Below are positions 52,699-61,094 of a DNA stretch of 64,000 nt, in pieces. The notes under the pieces are model-generated. The model saw only the letters and a list, made by a program, of their open reading frames with translations, made no database searches and was not told the origin of the DNA. Made by a program: the position numbers and the translations under genes. Position 1 is the stretch's first letter. Every line of letters starts with the position of its first letter. This DNA is from Serinibacter arcticus (GTDB taxonomy: Bacteria; Actinomycetota; Actinomycetes; Actinomycetales; Beutenbergiaceae): contig NZ_PYHR01000002.1 of the NCBI RefSeq assembly GCF_003121705.1, positions 2,728,001 through 2,792,000 on the forward strand, given 5' to 3'.

Positions 52699-54006
52699 GT
52701 GACCTCTCCCGTCCGCCTCGCCACCACGCTCGTCGGTCTCGTTCCTGCTTTCGGTTCGGAGGCCTTCCTCGCGCCGTGGCCGGATGCCGACACCTGGCAC
52801 CACGAGGGCCTGACCCGGCGAGCCGCCGGTGCGGTCGGGTGGTCCGAGGCCGCCGCGTCCGAGATCGCCTTCCACGCCACCTACGTCGACCACTACCTCC
52901 TCAACCCGCTGTGGCTCTGGGGCGGTGGTCCGGACCGCGTGCGGGCCGCACGGGAGATCCGGTCCGATCTCGCGACGCTCCACTTCGACGACCTGGCCAC
53001 ACCGCAGGACGTGGCCGCCACGTGGCGGCGCTACCTGGGCGGCACGGTGTGCGCGCTGCTGTGGGCCGCTGGGCTCGATGACGACGTCGCGGTGCCGGCG
53101 GCCCGTCAGGCGGTGGGGCTCAGCCTCCACGCCGTGCAGGACTTCGCCTCGCACTCGACCTGGATCGACCGCGCGGAGCGGCGGGGTCTCACCTGGCACG
53201 AGTGGACGGCGCGCGGGGGCGACGTCTCCGACGTCGTCACCGGAGCGGTGGACGGCGACGGCGAGCCGCACCACGGCGGTCTCGGCCGGCGGCGGGCGGG
53301 GTGGCACCCCGTCGCGATCCCGCTGCGCGGACGGTTCGCGACGCCGTCGCGGCTGACGGCGGCGCAGCCGGGGATCAACCTGGACACCCGCTGGCAGGCA
53401 CCGTTCGGCGTCGCGGCGCGCGGGGATGCGCTCGAGGGTGGGCTGACGGGGGAGGGGGCCCACGCCGTGGCGATGACGCAGGCGCTGCGGGCCTCGACGG
53501 CGTGGCTCGCCTCGCTCGAGGCGACGCTGGTCGCCGTCGGGCTCGGGGAGCTGTGGCGGCGGGTCGCCGACGTCCGCGGGGCGGAGGTGCCGCCGTCGAC
53601 CCGGGAGCTGCGCCGCACGGGGGCCCGAGCCTTCGAGGATCCGGGACTGCGGGCGCACCAGCTGATGGCGGCCGGCGCGGAGGGGCGCTGGTGGCTCCGG
53701 CTCGACGGCGCGGGGCCGGGTGTCCGGCGTGGCCGGCACGGTCGAGGCGTCGGCGGACGACGCTCGCGGGTGCTCGGTCCGTTCGTCGACGTCCCGCGGG
53801 CGATCGGGGGGCCGAGGTCGGCGTGGGGGTCGGAGCCCGGGGTCGACCCCGCGTCCGTCGCGGTCGCCGCGTTCCGGTACGGGGCGGACGACGCCGAGGT
53901 GCGGCGCTACGCCGTCGTGCCCGGACGGGGAGCGGGGGACCGCGCGGTGCTCGGCCTGCTGGAGACCGGTCGCGTCCGCGCGGACCTCCTCACCCCGCCG
54001 GTCTGA
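52699..54006 (+). CDS. Hypothetical protein, HET-C/zinc-phospholipase-like
   Basis: A 435-residue protein. HHEGLTRRA, HATYVDHYLLNPLWLWGGGPD and especially SLHAVQDFASHSTWID resemble the His/Asp metal sites of HET-C and zinc-dependent phospholipase C-like proteins. A hydrolase is possible but unproven. GTG start. Residues about 339-358 (PGVRRGRHGRGVGG) are out of character; in the next frame the same bases read RVSGVAGTVEASADDARG. Removing one G from the run at 53712-53715 and adding one at 53768-53770 restores a smooth sequence, so this stretch probably reflects two compensating homopolymer errors. Confidence 0.6.
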   Translation: MTSPVRLATTLVGLVPAFGSEAFLAPWPDADTWHHEGLTRRAAGAVGWSEAAASEIAFHATYVDHYLLNPLWLWGGGPDRVRAAREIRSDLATLHFDDLATPQDVAATWRRYLGGTVCALLWAAGLDDDVAVPAARQAVGLSLHAVQDFASHSTWIDRAERRGLTWHEWTARGGDVSDVVTGAVDGDGEPHHGGLGRRRAGWHPVAIPLRGRFATPSRLTAAQPGINLDTRWQAPFGVAARGDALEGGLTGEGAHAVAMTQALRASTAWLASLEATLVAVGLGELWRRVADVRGAEVPPSTRELRRTGARAFEDPGLRAHQLMAAGAEGRWWLRLDGAGPGVRRGRHGRGVGGRRSRVLGPFVDVPRAIGGPRSAWGSEPGVDPASVAVAAFRYGADDAEVRRYAVVPGRGAGDRAVLGLLETGRVRADLLTPPV

Positions 54007-54009
54007 GGC

Positions 54010-54948
54010 TCAGGCGGTGGGGTCGGCGACGGTGACGACGACCTTGCCGCGGACGTGGCCCGTCTCGACGGCGCGGTGCGCGTCCGCCGCCCGCTCCAGC
54101 GGGAAGGTCTCGGCGATCTCGAGTCGCACGACGCCGTCGGCCACCAGCTGCGCGAGCTCGCCCAGCTGCTCGGAGCTGGGGCGCACCCAGACGTAGTGGC
54201 CGCCGAGCTCGGTGCGGGCGCGGGCGTCGGTGATCGAGGTGATCGTGCCGCCGCGGGCGAGCAGCGCGGGCGCCGTCTCGATCGCGTCGCCGCCGACGTA
54301 GTCGAGGATGACGTCGAAGCCGTCGGGGGCGGCGTCCTTCGCCTCGGCGACGAGGGTCTCGCCGTAGCTGATCGGCGTCGCGCCGAGGGACCGGAGGAAG
54401 TCGTGGTTGCGGGGCGAGGCTGTGCCGACGACGCGTGCGCCGGCGTGGACCGCGAGCTGGACGGCGATCGAGCCGACACCGCCCGCGGCGGCGTGGACCA
54501 GGACCGTCTGTCCTTCGCGGACGCCGGAGCGGCGCACCGTCTGGAGGGCGGTGAGGCCCGCGAGCGGGAGGGCTGCGGCCTGCTCGAACGACAGGGCCGC
54601 GGGCTTGCGGGTGGCCGTGCGGACCGGGACCGCGATGTACTCGGCGAGCGATCCGCCGTCGAGCGAGTCCTTGCGCGCGTACGCGAGGATCTCGTCGCCC
54701 TCCGCGAACTCGGGAGTGTCCAGGCCCGGCTTCACGACGACGCCGGCGACGTCCCAGCCCGGGACGACGGGGAAGGTCGCGTCGATGAGGCCCTGCAGGT
54801 AGCCCTCGCGGATCTTGTGGTCGACGGGGTTCACGCCGGCGGCGACCACCTTGACGAGCATCGTGTCCGGGCCGATGTGGGGCTCGGGGAGGTCGGTGAG
54901 GGTGAGGACGTCGGCGGAGCCGAACTCGGAGTACGTGATTGCCTTCAT
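54010..54948 (-). CDS. NADP-dependent quinone oxidoreductase (MDR family)
   Basis: A 312-residue medium-chain reductase of the non-zinc quinone-reductase type. MKAITYSEFGSADVLTLTDL is the catalytic-domain start, VAAGVNPVDHKIREG follows, and VLVHAAAGGVGSIAVQLA is the NADP-binding Rossmann loop. Zinc-ligand cysteines are absent. It reduces quinones or enones with NADPH in the cytoplasm. Starts at ATG 54948; its stop lies three bases from the stop of the convergent hypothetical gene. Confidence 0.92.
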   Translation of the reverse strand: MKAITYSEFGSADVLTLTDLPEPHIGPDTMLVKVVAAGVNPVDHKIREGYLQGLIDATFPVVPGWDVAGVVVKPGLDTPEFAEGDEILAYARKDSLDGGSLAEYIAVPVRTATRKPAALSFEQAAALPLAGLTALQTVRRSGVREGQTVLVHAAAGGVGSIAVQLAVHAGARVVGTASPRNHDFLRSLGATPISYGETLVAEAKDAAPDGFDVILDYVGGDAIETAPALLARGGTITSITDARARTELGGHYVWVRPSSEQLGELAQLVADGVVRLEIAETFPLERAADAHRAVETGHVRGKVVVTVADPTA

Positions 54949-55002
54949 GGTGAGGGCCAACGTGTCCGGGAGGGGAGCCATTCCCCGTTGTAGCGTGGCG
55001 AG

Positions 55003-55725
55003 ATGCCCGATCTTCCTGATGCAGCTGCCGGTGCCGACCCCGTGGGTGCTGCGACACCGGTGGATCCCGCCGACGATCGTCCGCGCCGGCGGGAGGCCGC
55101 CGTCGCCGGCGGGCTCGCCGTCGTGGTCTCCGTGGTGATCGGGCTCGTGGTGATGTTCGGCTTCCGCGGTGAGAACGCGCTCGACCGCGGGTGGGCGGAC
55201 CTGATGGCGTCGATGCGTGACGCCGCGCCGTGGTTCATGGCCGTGGCGCGGGGGCTGGACCAGTTCGGTGGGCACCTGCTCGGGATCGTCGTGGTGCCGC
55301 TGGTGGTCGCTCTCGTGCTGCTGCTCGCGGGTCGACGATGGGGAGCGCTGTACTTCCTCGTCTCGACGGTCGCGGGCGCTGCACTGGTGCAGCTGCTGAA
55401 GTTCCTCTACGCCCGCGAGCGGCCGCAGGACATGCTCGTGACCAGCGACGCCGGCTCCTTCCCGTCGGGACACGTCGCGAACGCGTGCGTCATGGCGCTC
55501 GTGCTCGCGATCCTCGTCGGGCGGGCGTGGTTCTGGGTCGTCGCGGTGCTGTACGCGCTCGCGATGCTCGTGTCTCGCACGTACCTCAGCGTCCACTGGC
55601 TCACGGACACGCTCGGCGGGCTCGCCGTCGCCGTCGGGGTCGTGCTGTTGATCGGCGCGGCGATGTGGAAGCCGTTGAGTCGCGAGTGGGAGGGTCGGCA
55701 GTCCCGCGCGGTCAGTGCAGCATGA
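55003..55725 (+). CDS. PAP2-family membrane phosphatase
   Basis: A 240-residue integral membrane phosphatase with about six helices. The three PAP2 motifs are present: KFLYARERP (KX6RP), PSGH in GSFPSGHVANA, and SRTYLSVHWLTD (SRX5HX3D). It would remove phosphate from lipid phosphates such as undecaprenyl diphosphate or phosphatidic acid. TAGCGT six bases before the ATG suggests a leaderless transcript. Its end overlaps the convergent DUF3806-like gene by 14 bp. Confidence 0.93.
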   Translation: MPDLPDAAAGADPVGAATPVDPADDRPRRREAAVAGGLAVVVSVVIGLVVMFGFRGENALDRGWADLMASMRDAAPWFMAVARGLDQFGGHLLGIVVVPLVVALVLLLAGRRWGALYFLVSTVAGAALVQLLKFLYARERPQDMLVTSDAGSFPSGHVANACVMALVLAILVGRAWFWVVAVLYALAMLVSRTYLSVHWLTDTLGGLAVAVGVVLLIGAAMWKPLSREWEGRQSRAVSAA

Positions 55726-56149
55726 GGGCGTCGCCCGGCTGGGCCGGCGGCCACTCGCCACGTGCGACGAGGTTGTAGCCCAGCACCAGAGCGATCTCGC
55801 GGTTGGCGTTGCCGGCGATGTCGTAGACCCAGTTCATCGGCTGGTTCCCGACGGCGTGGGTCTCGTCCAGGACGGCGAACGCCGTCGCCCCGTCGGGGTA
55901 GGTGAGGTTGGCCCACTCCCAGCCCAGGTTGCGGACGAACACGTCACCGACGACGACGCCCAGCGTGATCAGGTCCTGCCTGTCGAGCTCGTCCCCGCCA
56001 CGGCGATGGAGGTGGAGCACGTCCTCGACGGCGCGCAGCACCTCCTCGGGATCGGCCTCGGGGATCAGGCCGAGGCGCGCGTAGCCGTCCGGCGCGACGG
56101 ACAGGATCTCGCCGACGACGTCGTCGGTGAGCGGGCTGATGTGGGGCAT
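55712..56149 (-). CDS. Hypothetical protein, DUF3806-like
   Basis: A 145-residue cytoplasmic protein. ITLGVVVGDVFVRNLGWEWANLTYPDGATAFAVLDE and the following NPMN-like NQPMNWVYDIAGN resemble DUF3806 (VAFGD-L-ELGW-W, NPM) proteins, but the match is by eye. ATG start. It overlaps the PAP2 gene end-to-end. Function unknown. Confidence 0.6.
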   Translation of the reverse strand: MPHISPLTDDVVGEILSVAPDGYARLGLIPEADPEEVLRAVEDVLHLHRRGGDELDRQDLITLGVVVGDVFVRNLGWEWANLTYPDGATAFAVLDETHAVGNQPMNWVYDIAGNANREIALVLGYNLVARGEWPPAQPGDALMLH

Positions 56150-56266
56150 CGGGGGTCCGTTCGTCGGTGAGGTTCGAGTTTGTCAGAGGGGTCTGACAGG
56201 GCGGGCTGGGGGGGTGTTCGGGTAGGGCAGGGAGGTGCGGATGTCGTGGGTCTCGTGCTGACTTAC

Positions 56267-56300
56267 CCCGGCCCGGCCCGGCCCGGCCCGGCCCGGCCCG
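56267..56300. repeat. Pentanucleotide microsatellite (GCCCG)n
   Basis: Six full tandem copies of GCCCG (56271-56300) preceded by a partial copy, 13 bp past the stop of the minus-strand HNH gene. Such GC repeats are prone to copy-number change and to assembly error. Confidence 0.9.
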
Positions 56301-56313
56301 CTGGCTCGCCGTC

Positions 56314-58553
56314 TCACACCGCGTTGCCATTGCGAGCTCCCCGTCGGTGTCGTCGTGGTGTGCCGATGAGGCGGGTGTCGCCTGCTGGGGGTCGGTGGTA
56401 GGTGTGGCCGGTGGGGGTGGTCCAGATGGTGGAGCCGTCGGGGGTGATGCGGTAGCTGTGGCCGTGGTGGGTCTTGAGTCGGTGGTGGTGGCGGCAGAGG
56501 GGGCGGAGGTTGGGGGCGTCTGTAGGACCAGACGGCCATTCGACGGCGTGGTCGTTGTCGCAGGCGGTTGAGGCGACGGTGCAGGCGGGGGCGATGCAGG
56601 TGGGGTGGAGCGCGCGGACGAGGCGGTCGAGCTCGGCGCCGGGGCGGTAGTTGGGTGTGGCGAGGTGGGGTGCGGGGTTGAAGGAGGGCGGCCAGTAGCG
56701 CGTGGTGTCCTCGCCCGGGGCCGCTGTTGACGGCGGGTAGCTGTTGGCGTCCCCGGGACCGATGGCACTGATGGGTTCGGTGGTGCTGGCGTCAGTGCTG
56801 CGGGCCTGAGAGTCGGCGTCCGCCTGGCTGGTTCGATCCCGTTGAGCCTGACGTTCGCGGTCTGCTTGTTGGGTGATGTCGGCGAGGGCGGTGGTGATGG
56901 TGAGCCAGCGGGGCGGGTGGGCGGCGAGGAGTCGGGCGGTGGTCGGGTCCAGGGGGGCGAAGCCGAGGAGTTCGGGGACGTCGATGCCGGTGCGGCAGGT
57001 TTCGGGGGCTTCGTAGGTTTCGAACCGCCACTGCGACTCGTTCGTGGTGAGGGCGAGGTCGTCCTGCCAGGGGTGGACGGGGTCGATGTGGTCGGGATCG
57101 GGCTCGGTGAGGTGCTCGGGGGCCAGGGCGAGCGTCAGCCGGGAGGTAGTACCGGAGAACGGCACGAATGGCCGGAACTGTTCGGTGGGGTCGGCCAGGC
57201 CGTTGCCGGGGTCAAGGTCTTGGGTGCTGTCGGGCTGGGTGGGCGCGTTGGCGCTCTCGGCGTCCTGGTGCAGGAGGGCGTCGGCGATCGAGGCTGGACC
57301 CTGACTGCCGGTAGCGGTGCCGGTGCTGGTGCTGGTGGGTGGGTGTCCGAGGCGTTGTCTGGTGCGGGCGCTGACGGCCTCGATTGCGGCGTCGAGGGTG
57401 CGGCGGACCTGGCCGAGTGGGCTGGGGTCGTTCTCGGCTGCATGGTGCTCGCGCTTGGCCAGCTCGATGAGGTCGTCGAAGGACGCCACGGGGCCCGTGC
57501 CCGACCCTGATCGGATCGTGGCGTCGCCAACGCCAACGCCAACGCCAACGCCAACGCTCGCGGTGCCGCTGCCGGTCCTCGAACCGATGCCCGCACCGGT
57601 GCCGGTGCCGGTGCTGGTGGCTGTGGTGTCGTCGTTGGTGAGGAGGGTGTGGCATCCGGGGACGGATGTGAGGGTGCCGTTGTTGAGGGCGGTGGTGGCC
57701 AGGGTGGTGAGGGCGTCGGCGCGGAGCTGGTCCAGGGTGCGGGGGTCGCCGGTGGCGCGGGCTGCTTTGGCTGCTGCTTCGGTGGCGGTGTAGATGGCGG
57801 CGATGTCCAGGGCGGGGGCGATGACGCGCAGGCAGGCTTGGCCGTCGGGCAGCAGTCGGGGGTGCTCGACCCGTCGGCGGGTGGCGGCCTGGAGGGCGCG
57901 GTGGTGGGCGGTGGTGGGGTCGGTCTGGATCAGGGCGGCCTGGATCCGCTTCTTCAGGGCGTGGTGGGGAAGTCCCGGTGCTGCGGGGAGGACCTGGTCG
58001 GTGACGGCGAAGCAGACGGCTGGTTCCTGGGTGGCGAGCAGGTCGGTGAAGATCGCGGCCTTGCCGGCGTCGATGTGTCCGGCGGCCAGGGCGGTCCCGA
58101 CGGGGTGGAGGGTGCTCTCCAGCAGGTGTCCTTCCCCGACCAGTCGGGCGGCTCGTTGCCGGCTGAGGCCGAGTCGCATGGCGAGCTCGTCGGCGGCGGG
58201 GCCACCTCGCTCGACCCGTGCGGGGGCGCCGGGGACGTCAGCGGCGAGTCGGTTGGCGTCCAGGATGCCGTGGCGGGTGTGGAGCCGGGTGGCGGTGGCG
58301 CGGAGTCCGGCTTCGGCCCAGCCGGCGACAGCGGCGAACGCGGCTGCTGTTTCCAGGAGTTCACCGGGGTCCAGGGTCATGAGGTGGGTGAAGTCCGACA
58401 GCTGCAGCAGACGCTCGAGCAGCTCTGTCGGGGGCCTCCGTCGTCGGGCTGGGTGAGTCCGAGGCGGTCACGGATGGTGTCGGGGTCCTCGGTGGGCGTG
58501 AATCCGAGACCCCACACGGTGGTGGGGGTTGCTCCGGATCCGTTCTCGAACAT
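56314..58553 (-). CDS. DUF222 / HNH endonuclease domain protein (frame interrupted near the start)
   Basis: An about 746-residue protein of the actinobacterial 13E12/DUF222 type. The helical DUF222 part (about 60-300) has LSRQRAARLVGEGHLLEST and AGHIDAGKAAIFTDLL. A long variable region holds simple-sequence stretches (STGTGTG, VGVGVGVG). The C-terminal HNH nuclease has CIAPACTVASTACDNDHAVEW and LCRHHHRLKTHHG. The conserved start is ATG 58553 (MFENGSGATPTTVWGLGF). The frame breaks at the G5 run 58430-58434 and one added base restores PPTELLERLLQL into the main frame; without it translation would start at 58380. The role of these multicopy proteins is unclear. Confidence 0.85.
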
Positions 58554-58744
58554 GCGTACAGTTTACGCTGTCTGGGTGCGATGGGAAGGGGTTTGGCGCG
58601 ATCTGTGGATACAGGTTTCGGCGGTGGGTAACCCTGTGGATCTCGGCGGCAGCGACTCGTGCCCTCGGTCCGACTCGCGGGACAGCTTCTGGGTGCACGT
58701 AGGGGGATCGGTAGCGCGTAGTTGTTGAACGAGGGGCGCCGGAG

Positions 58745-58920
58745 CCTCTCGCGAGCGGTGCGCCAACCTCTCGCCGGCAGTGCAGAAGCCCCTCGCGGGT
58801 GGTGCGGAAGCCCCTCGCGGGTGGTGCGGAAACCCCTCGCCGGTGGTGCAGAAGCCCCTCGCCGGTGGTGCAGAAACCCCTCGCCGATAGTGCGTAAACC
58901 CCTCGCCGGTGGTGCGGGGC
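58745..58920. repeat. 22-nt tandem repeat array, family A (8 units)
   Basis: Eight units start at 58745, 58767, 58789, 58811, 58833, 58855, 58877 and 58899, all exactly 22 nt apart. Typical first 20 bases are CCCCTCGCCGGTGGTGCAGA; the first two units are diverged. All six frames stay open because the unit is free of stop codons. The array ends 24 bp before the -35 of the LacI-controlled sugar ABC operon. The 190 bp between it and the HNH gene show nothing else recognisable. Confidence 0.93.
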
Positions 58921-58944
58921 TCCGTCGGGGTAGCTGACGCGTCG

Positions 58945-59004
58945 TTGACAACGTAGTCAGTCGGGCCTACTGTCGTGCCATCGCGGATCCTGACTACGCA
59001 GTCA
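58945..59004 (+). promoter_or_regulatory. Promoter and two LacI-type operators of the sugar ABC operon
   Basis: TTGACA (58945-58950), 17 bp, TACTGT (58968-58973) is a near-consensus promoter. Operator O1, TGACAACGTAGTCA (58946-58959), overlaps the -35; O2, TGACTACGCAGTCA (58991-59004), lies downstream, inside the longer palindrome CCTGACT-N4-AGTCAGG. Both match TGACTGCGCAGTCA before the lacI-type gene at 62589 in 12-13 of 14 positions. Central CG and symmetry are typical of LacI-family sites. Confidence 0.8.
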
Positions 59005-59034
59005 GGGCCGATGGAAACCGTCGAAGGAGACGTC

Positions 59035-59154
59035 TTGAGCCAGCACAGCCTCCGGAACCCGCACCGCCTCGTGACCCTGTACGGCCTTGCCGTGCGCGAG
59101 CTCGGCCGGCCTGGTGCGGGTGACCGCCTGTCGGCGTCGGGGCTGCTCCGATGA
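59035..59154 (+). CDS. Small leader ORF coupled to the ABC operon
   Basis: A 39-codon frame from TTG 59035, with GAAGGAG five bases upstream, ends in a TGA that overlaps the permease ATG (ATGA). The peptide (SQHSLRNPHRLVTLYGLAVR) is basic and unlike any family I know. Since the permease itself lacks a clear Shine-Dalgarno, translation of this frame may be what loads ribosomes onto the operon. Alternatively, it is the remnant of a gene once at the operon head. Confidence 0.5.
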   Translation: MSQHSLRNPHRLVTLYGLAVRELGRPGAGDRLSASGLLR

Positions 59155-60086
59155 CGCAGGCCGTGGTGCCTCCTCAGCAGGCGGATGTCGTGGGTGCTGG
59201 TGTCCCGTTCCGTGCTCGTCGTGCGCGGGTGGCGTGGGGTGGGTGGGGTTTTGTGGGGCCGTTCATGGCGGTGTTCACGTTGGTGTTCATCGCACCTCTG
59301 GCCTATTCCCTGTACATCTCCCTGTTCCGTTCCCAGCTGGTGGGGGGGACGGTGTTCGTGGGGTTGGACAACTACGTCCGGGCGTTCGGTGATGCGCAGT
59401 TCTGGAACGGTGTGGGCCGGGTGAGCCTGTTCCTGGTGGTGCAGGTTCCGATCATGTTGGGGATCGCGATGCTCGTGGCCCTGGCGGTGGACTCGGGCCG
59501 CCTGTACGGGAAGGACTTCTTCCGCATCAGTGTGTTCATGCCGTACGCGGTGCCGGCGGTGGTCGCGGCTCTGATGTGGGGGTTCATGTACGGGCCGAGG
59601 TTTGGTCTGGTGGGTTACATCAACGACTTCTTCGGGTGGAGCATCCCCAACCCGTTGGGGCCGGAGTGGGTGCTGCTGGCGATCGGGAACATCGTGACGT
59701 GGTCGTTCGTGGGCTACAACATGCTGATCTTCTACTCCAGCCTCCGCACGATCCCGGTCTCGCTGTACGAGGCGGCCGAGCTGGACGGGGCGCGTCAGCA
59801 TCACGTGATCCGTCACATCAAGATGCCCGCGATCCAGGGTTCGATCGCGGTGGCGTTGATCTTCTCGATCATCGGGTCCTTCCAGCTCTTCAACGAACCC
59901 TCGATCCTGCAGAAGCTGGCGCCGAACGCGATCACGACCTACTTCACCCCGAACCTGTACGCCTACAACCTGTCCTTCGCCGGTCAGCAGTACAACTACG
60001 CCGCTGCGGTGGCGATCATCATGGGGATCTTCACCATGGTCATCGCCTACGTCGTCCAGCTGCGCGGCATGCGGAAGGACGCCTGA
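59151..60086 (+). CDS. Sugar ABC transporter permease (MalF type)
   Basis: A 311-residue permease with six helices and EAA loop LYEAAELDGARQHHVIRHIKMP. It is the first large gene of the LacI-controlled operon; the stop overlaps the next permease start (TGATG). Family knowledge: it forms a heterodimeric channel with the next gene product. No ATPase gene is in the operon. Confidence 0.93.
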   Translation: MTQAVVPPQQADVVGAGVPFRARRARVAWGGWGFVGPFMAVFTLVFIAPLAYSLYISLFRSQLVGGTVFVGLDNYVRAFGDAQFWNGVGRVSLFLVVQVPIMLGIAMLVALAVDSGRLYGKDFFRISVFMPYAVPAVVAALMWGFMYGPRFGLVGYINDFFGWSIPNPLGPEWVLLAIGNIVTWSFVGYNMLIFYSSLRTIPVSLYEAAELDGARQHHVIRHIKMPAIQGSIAVALIFSIIGSFQLFNEPSILQKLAPNAITTYFTPNLYAYNLSFAGQQYNYAAAVAIIMGIFTMVIAYVVQLRGMRKDA

Positions 60087-61027
60087 TGACCACCACCACC
60101 CCCACCACGACCGTGGGCGTCTCCACCACCAAGTCCCGCTCCGCGGGTCCGCGGCTGCGGTCCCGCAAGGCTCACAGCAACGACAAGCCCCGCAGGAACG
60201 TCCTGCTGACGGTGTTGACCGCGATCGTGCTGCTGTACGCGCTGCTGCCGCTGGCGTGGCTGCTGATCAGTGCGACCAAGACGCAGCCGGATCTGCTGTC
60301 CACGTTCGGGTTCTCCTTCGGGGACTCCTTCGCCCTGTTCGAGAACATCGCCAACACGCTGGCCTACAACGACGGGATCTTCCTGCGCTGGCTGGCGAAC
60401 ACGCTCATGTATGTGGTCCTGGGTGCGGGTGGGGCGACGCTGCTGGCGATCCTGGGCGGCTACGGTCTGGCGAAGTTCACCTTCCCCGGCAAGAAGGCCA
60501 TCTTCGCGATCGTGATCGGCGCGGTCGCGGTGCCCGGGACGGCGCTGGCGGTCCCGACGTTCTTGATGTTCTCCCAGATGGGACTGACCAACACGCCCTG
60601 GTCGGTCATCATCCCCTCGCTGATCTCCCCGTTCGGGCTCTACCTGATGTGGACCTTCACCACCCAGGCCGTCCCCACCGAGCTGATGGAAGCCGCCCGC
60701 ATGGACGGGTCCAGTGAGTTCCGCACGTTCTGGCAGGTCGCCCTGCCGCTCCTGGCGCCGGGGACGGTCACGGTCCTGCTGTTCACGACCGTGGCGACGT
60801 GGAACAACTACTTCCTCCCGCTGATCATGCTGAAGGACCCCGCCTGGTACCCGTTGACGATCGGTCTGAACGCGTGGAACGCCCAGGCCTCCACCGTCGG
60901 CGGCCAAGCGATCTTCGACCTCGTCATCACCGGCTCCCTCCTGACGATCATCCCCCTGATCATCGCCTTCCTCTTCCTCCAACGCTTCTGGCAGTCCGGC
61001 CTCGCCGCCGGCTCCGTCAAGGAGTAG
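60086..61027 (+). CDS. Sugar ABC transporter permease (MalG type)
   Basis: A 313-residue permease. After a Thr/Arg-rich 38-residue cytoplasmic N terminus it has six helices and the EAA loop LMEAARMDGSSEFRTFWQVALP. Coupled to the preceding permease by overlapping stop and start codons. Likely partner for uptake of galactosides given the adjacent GH42 gene. Confidence 0.93.
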   Translation: MTTTTPTTTVGVSTTKSRSAGPRLRSRKAHSNDKPRRNVLLTVLTAIVLLYALLPLAWLLISATKTQPDLLSTFGFSFGDSFALFENIANTLAYNDGIFLRWLANTLMYVVLGAGGATLLAILGGYGLAKFTFPGKKAIFAIVIGAVAVPGTALAVPTFLMFSQMGLTNTPWSVIIPSLISPFGLYLMWTFTTQAVPTELMEAARMDGSSEFRTFWQVALPLLAPGTVTVLLFTTVATWNNYFLPLIMLKDPAWYPLTIGLNAWNAQASTVGGQAIFDLVITGSLLTIIPLIIAFLFLQRFWQSGLAAGSVKE

Positions 61028-61094
61028 CGGTCACCCCTGTTCGTCCCCTGCTTCTCCCTGTTTTCGCCCCTTTCAACAACGAAGTGAGAGACCC

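Noticed and set aside
56842-58728. Gly/Val-rich plus-strand frames opposite the HNH gene
   Set aside because: Antisense shadows; the HNH and DUF222 motifs are on the minus strand.
29441-58920. CRISPR arrays
   Set aside because: The 22-nt units are directly adjacent with no unique spacers, and no cas genes are present.
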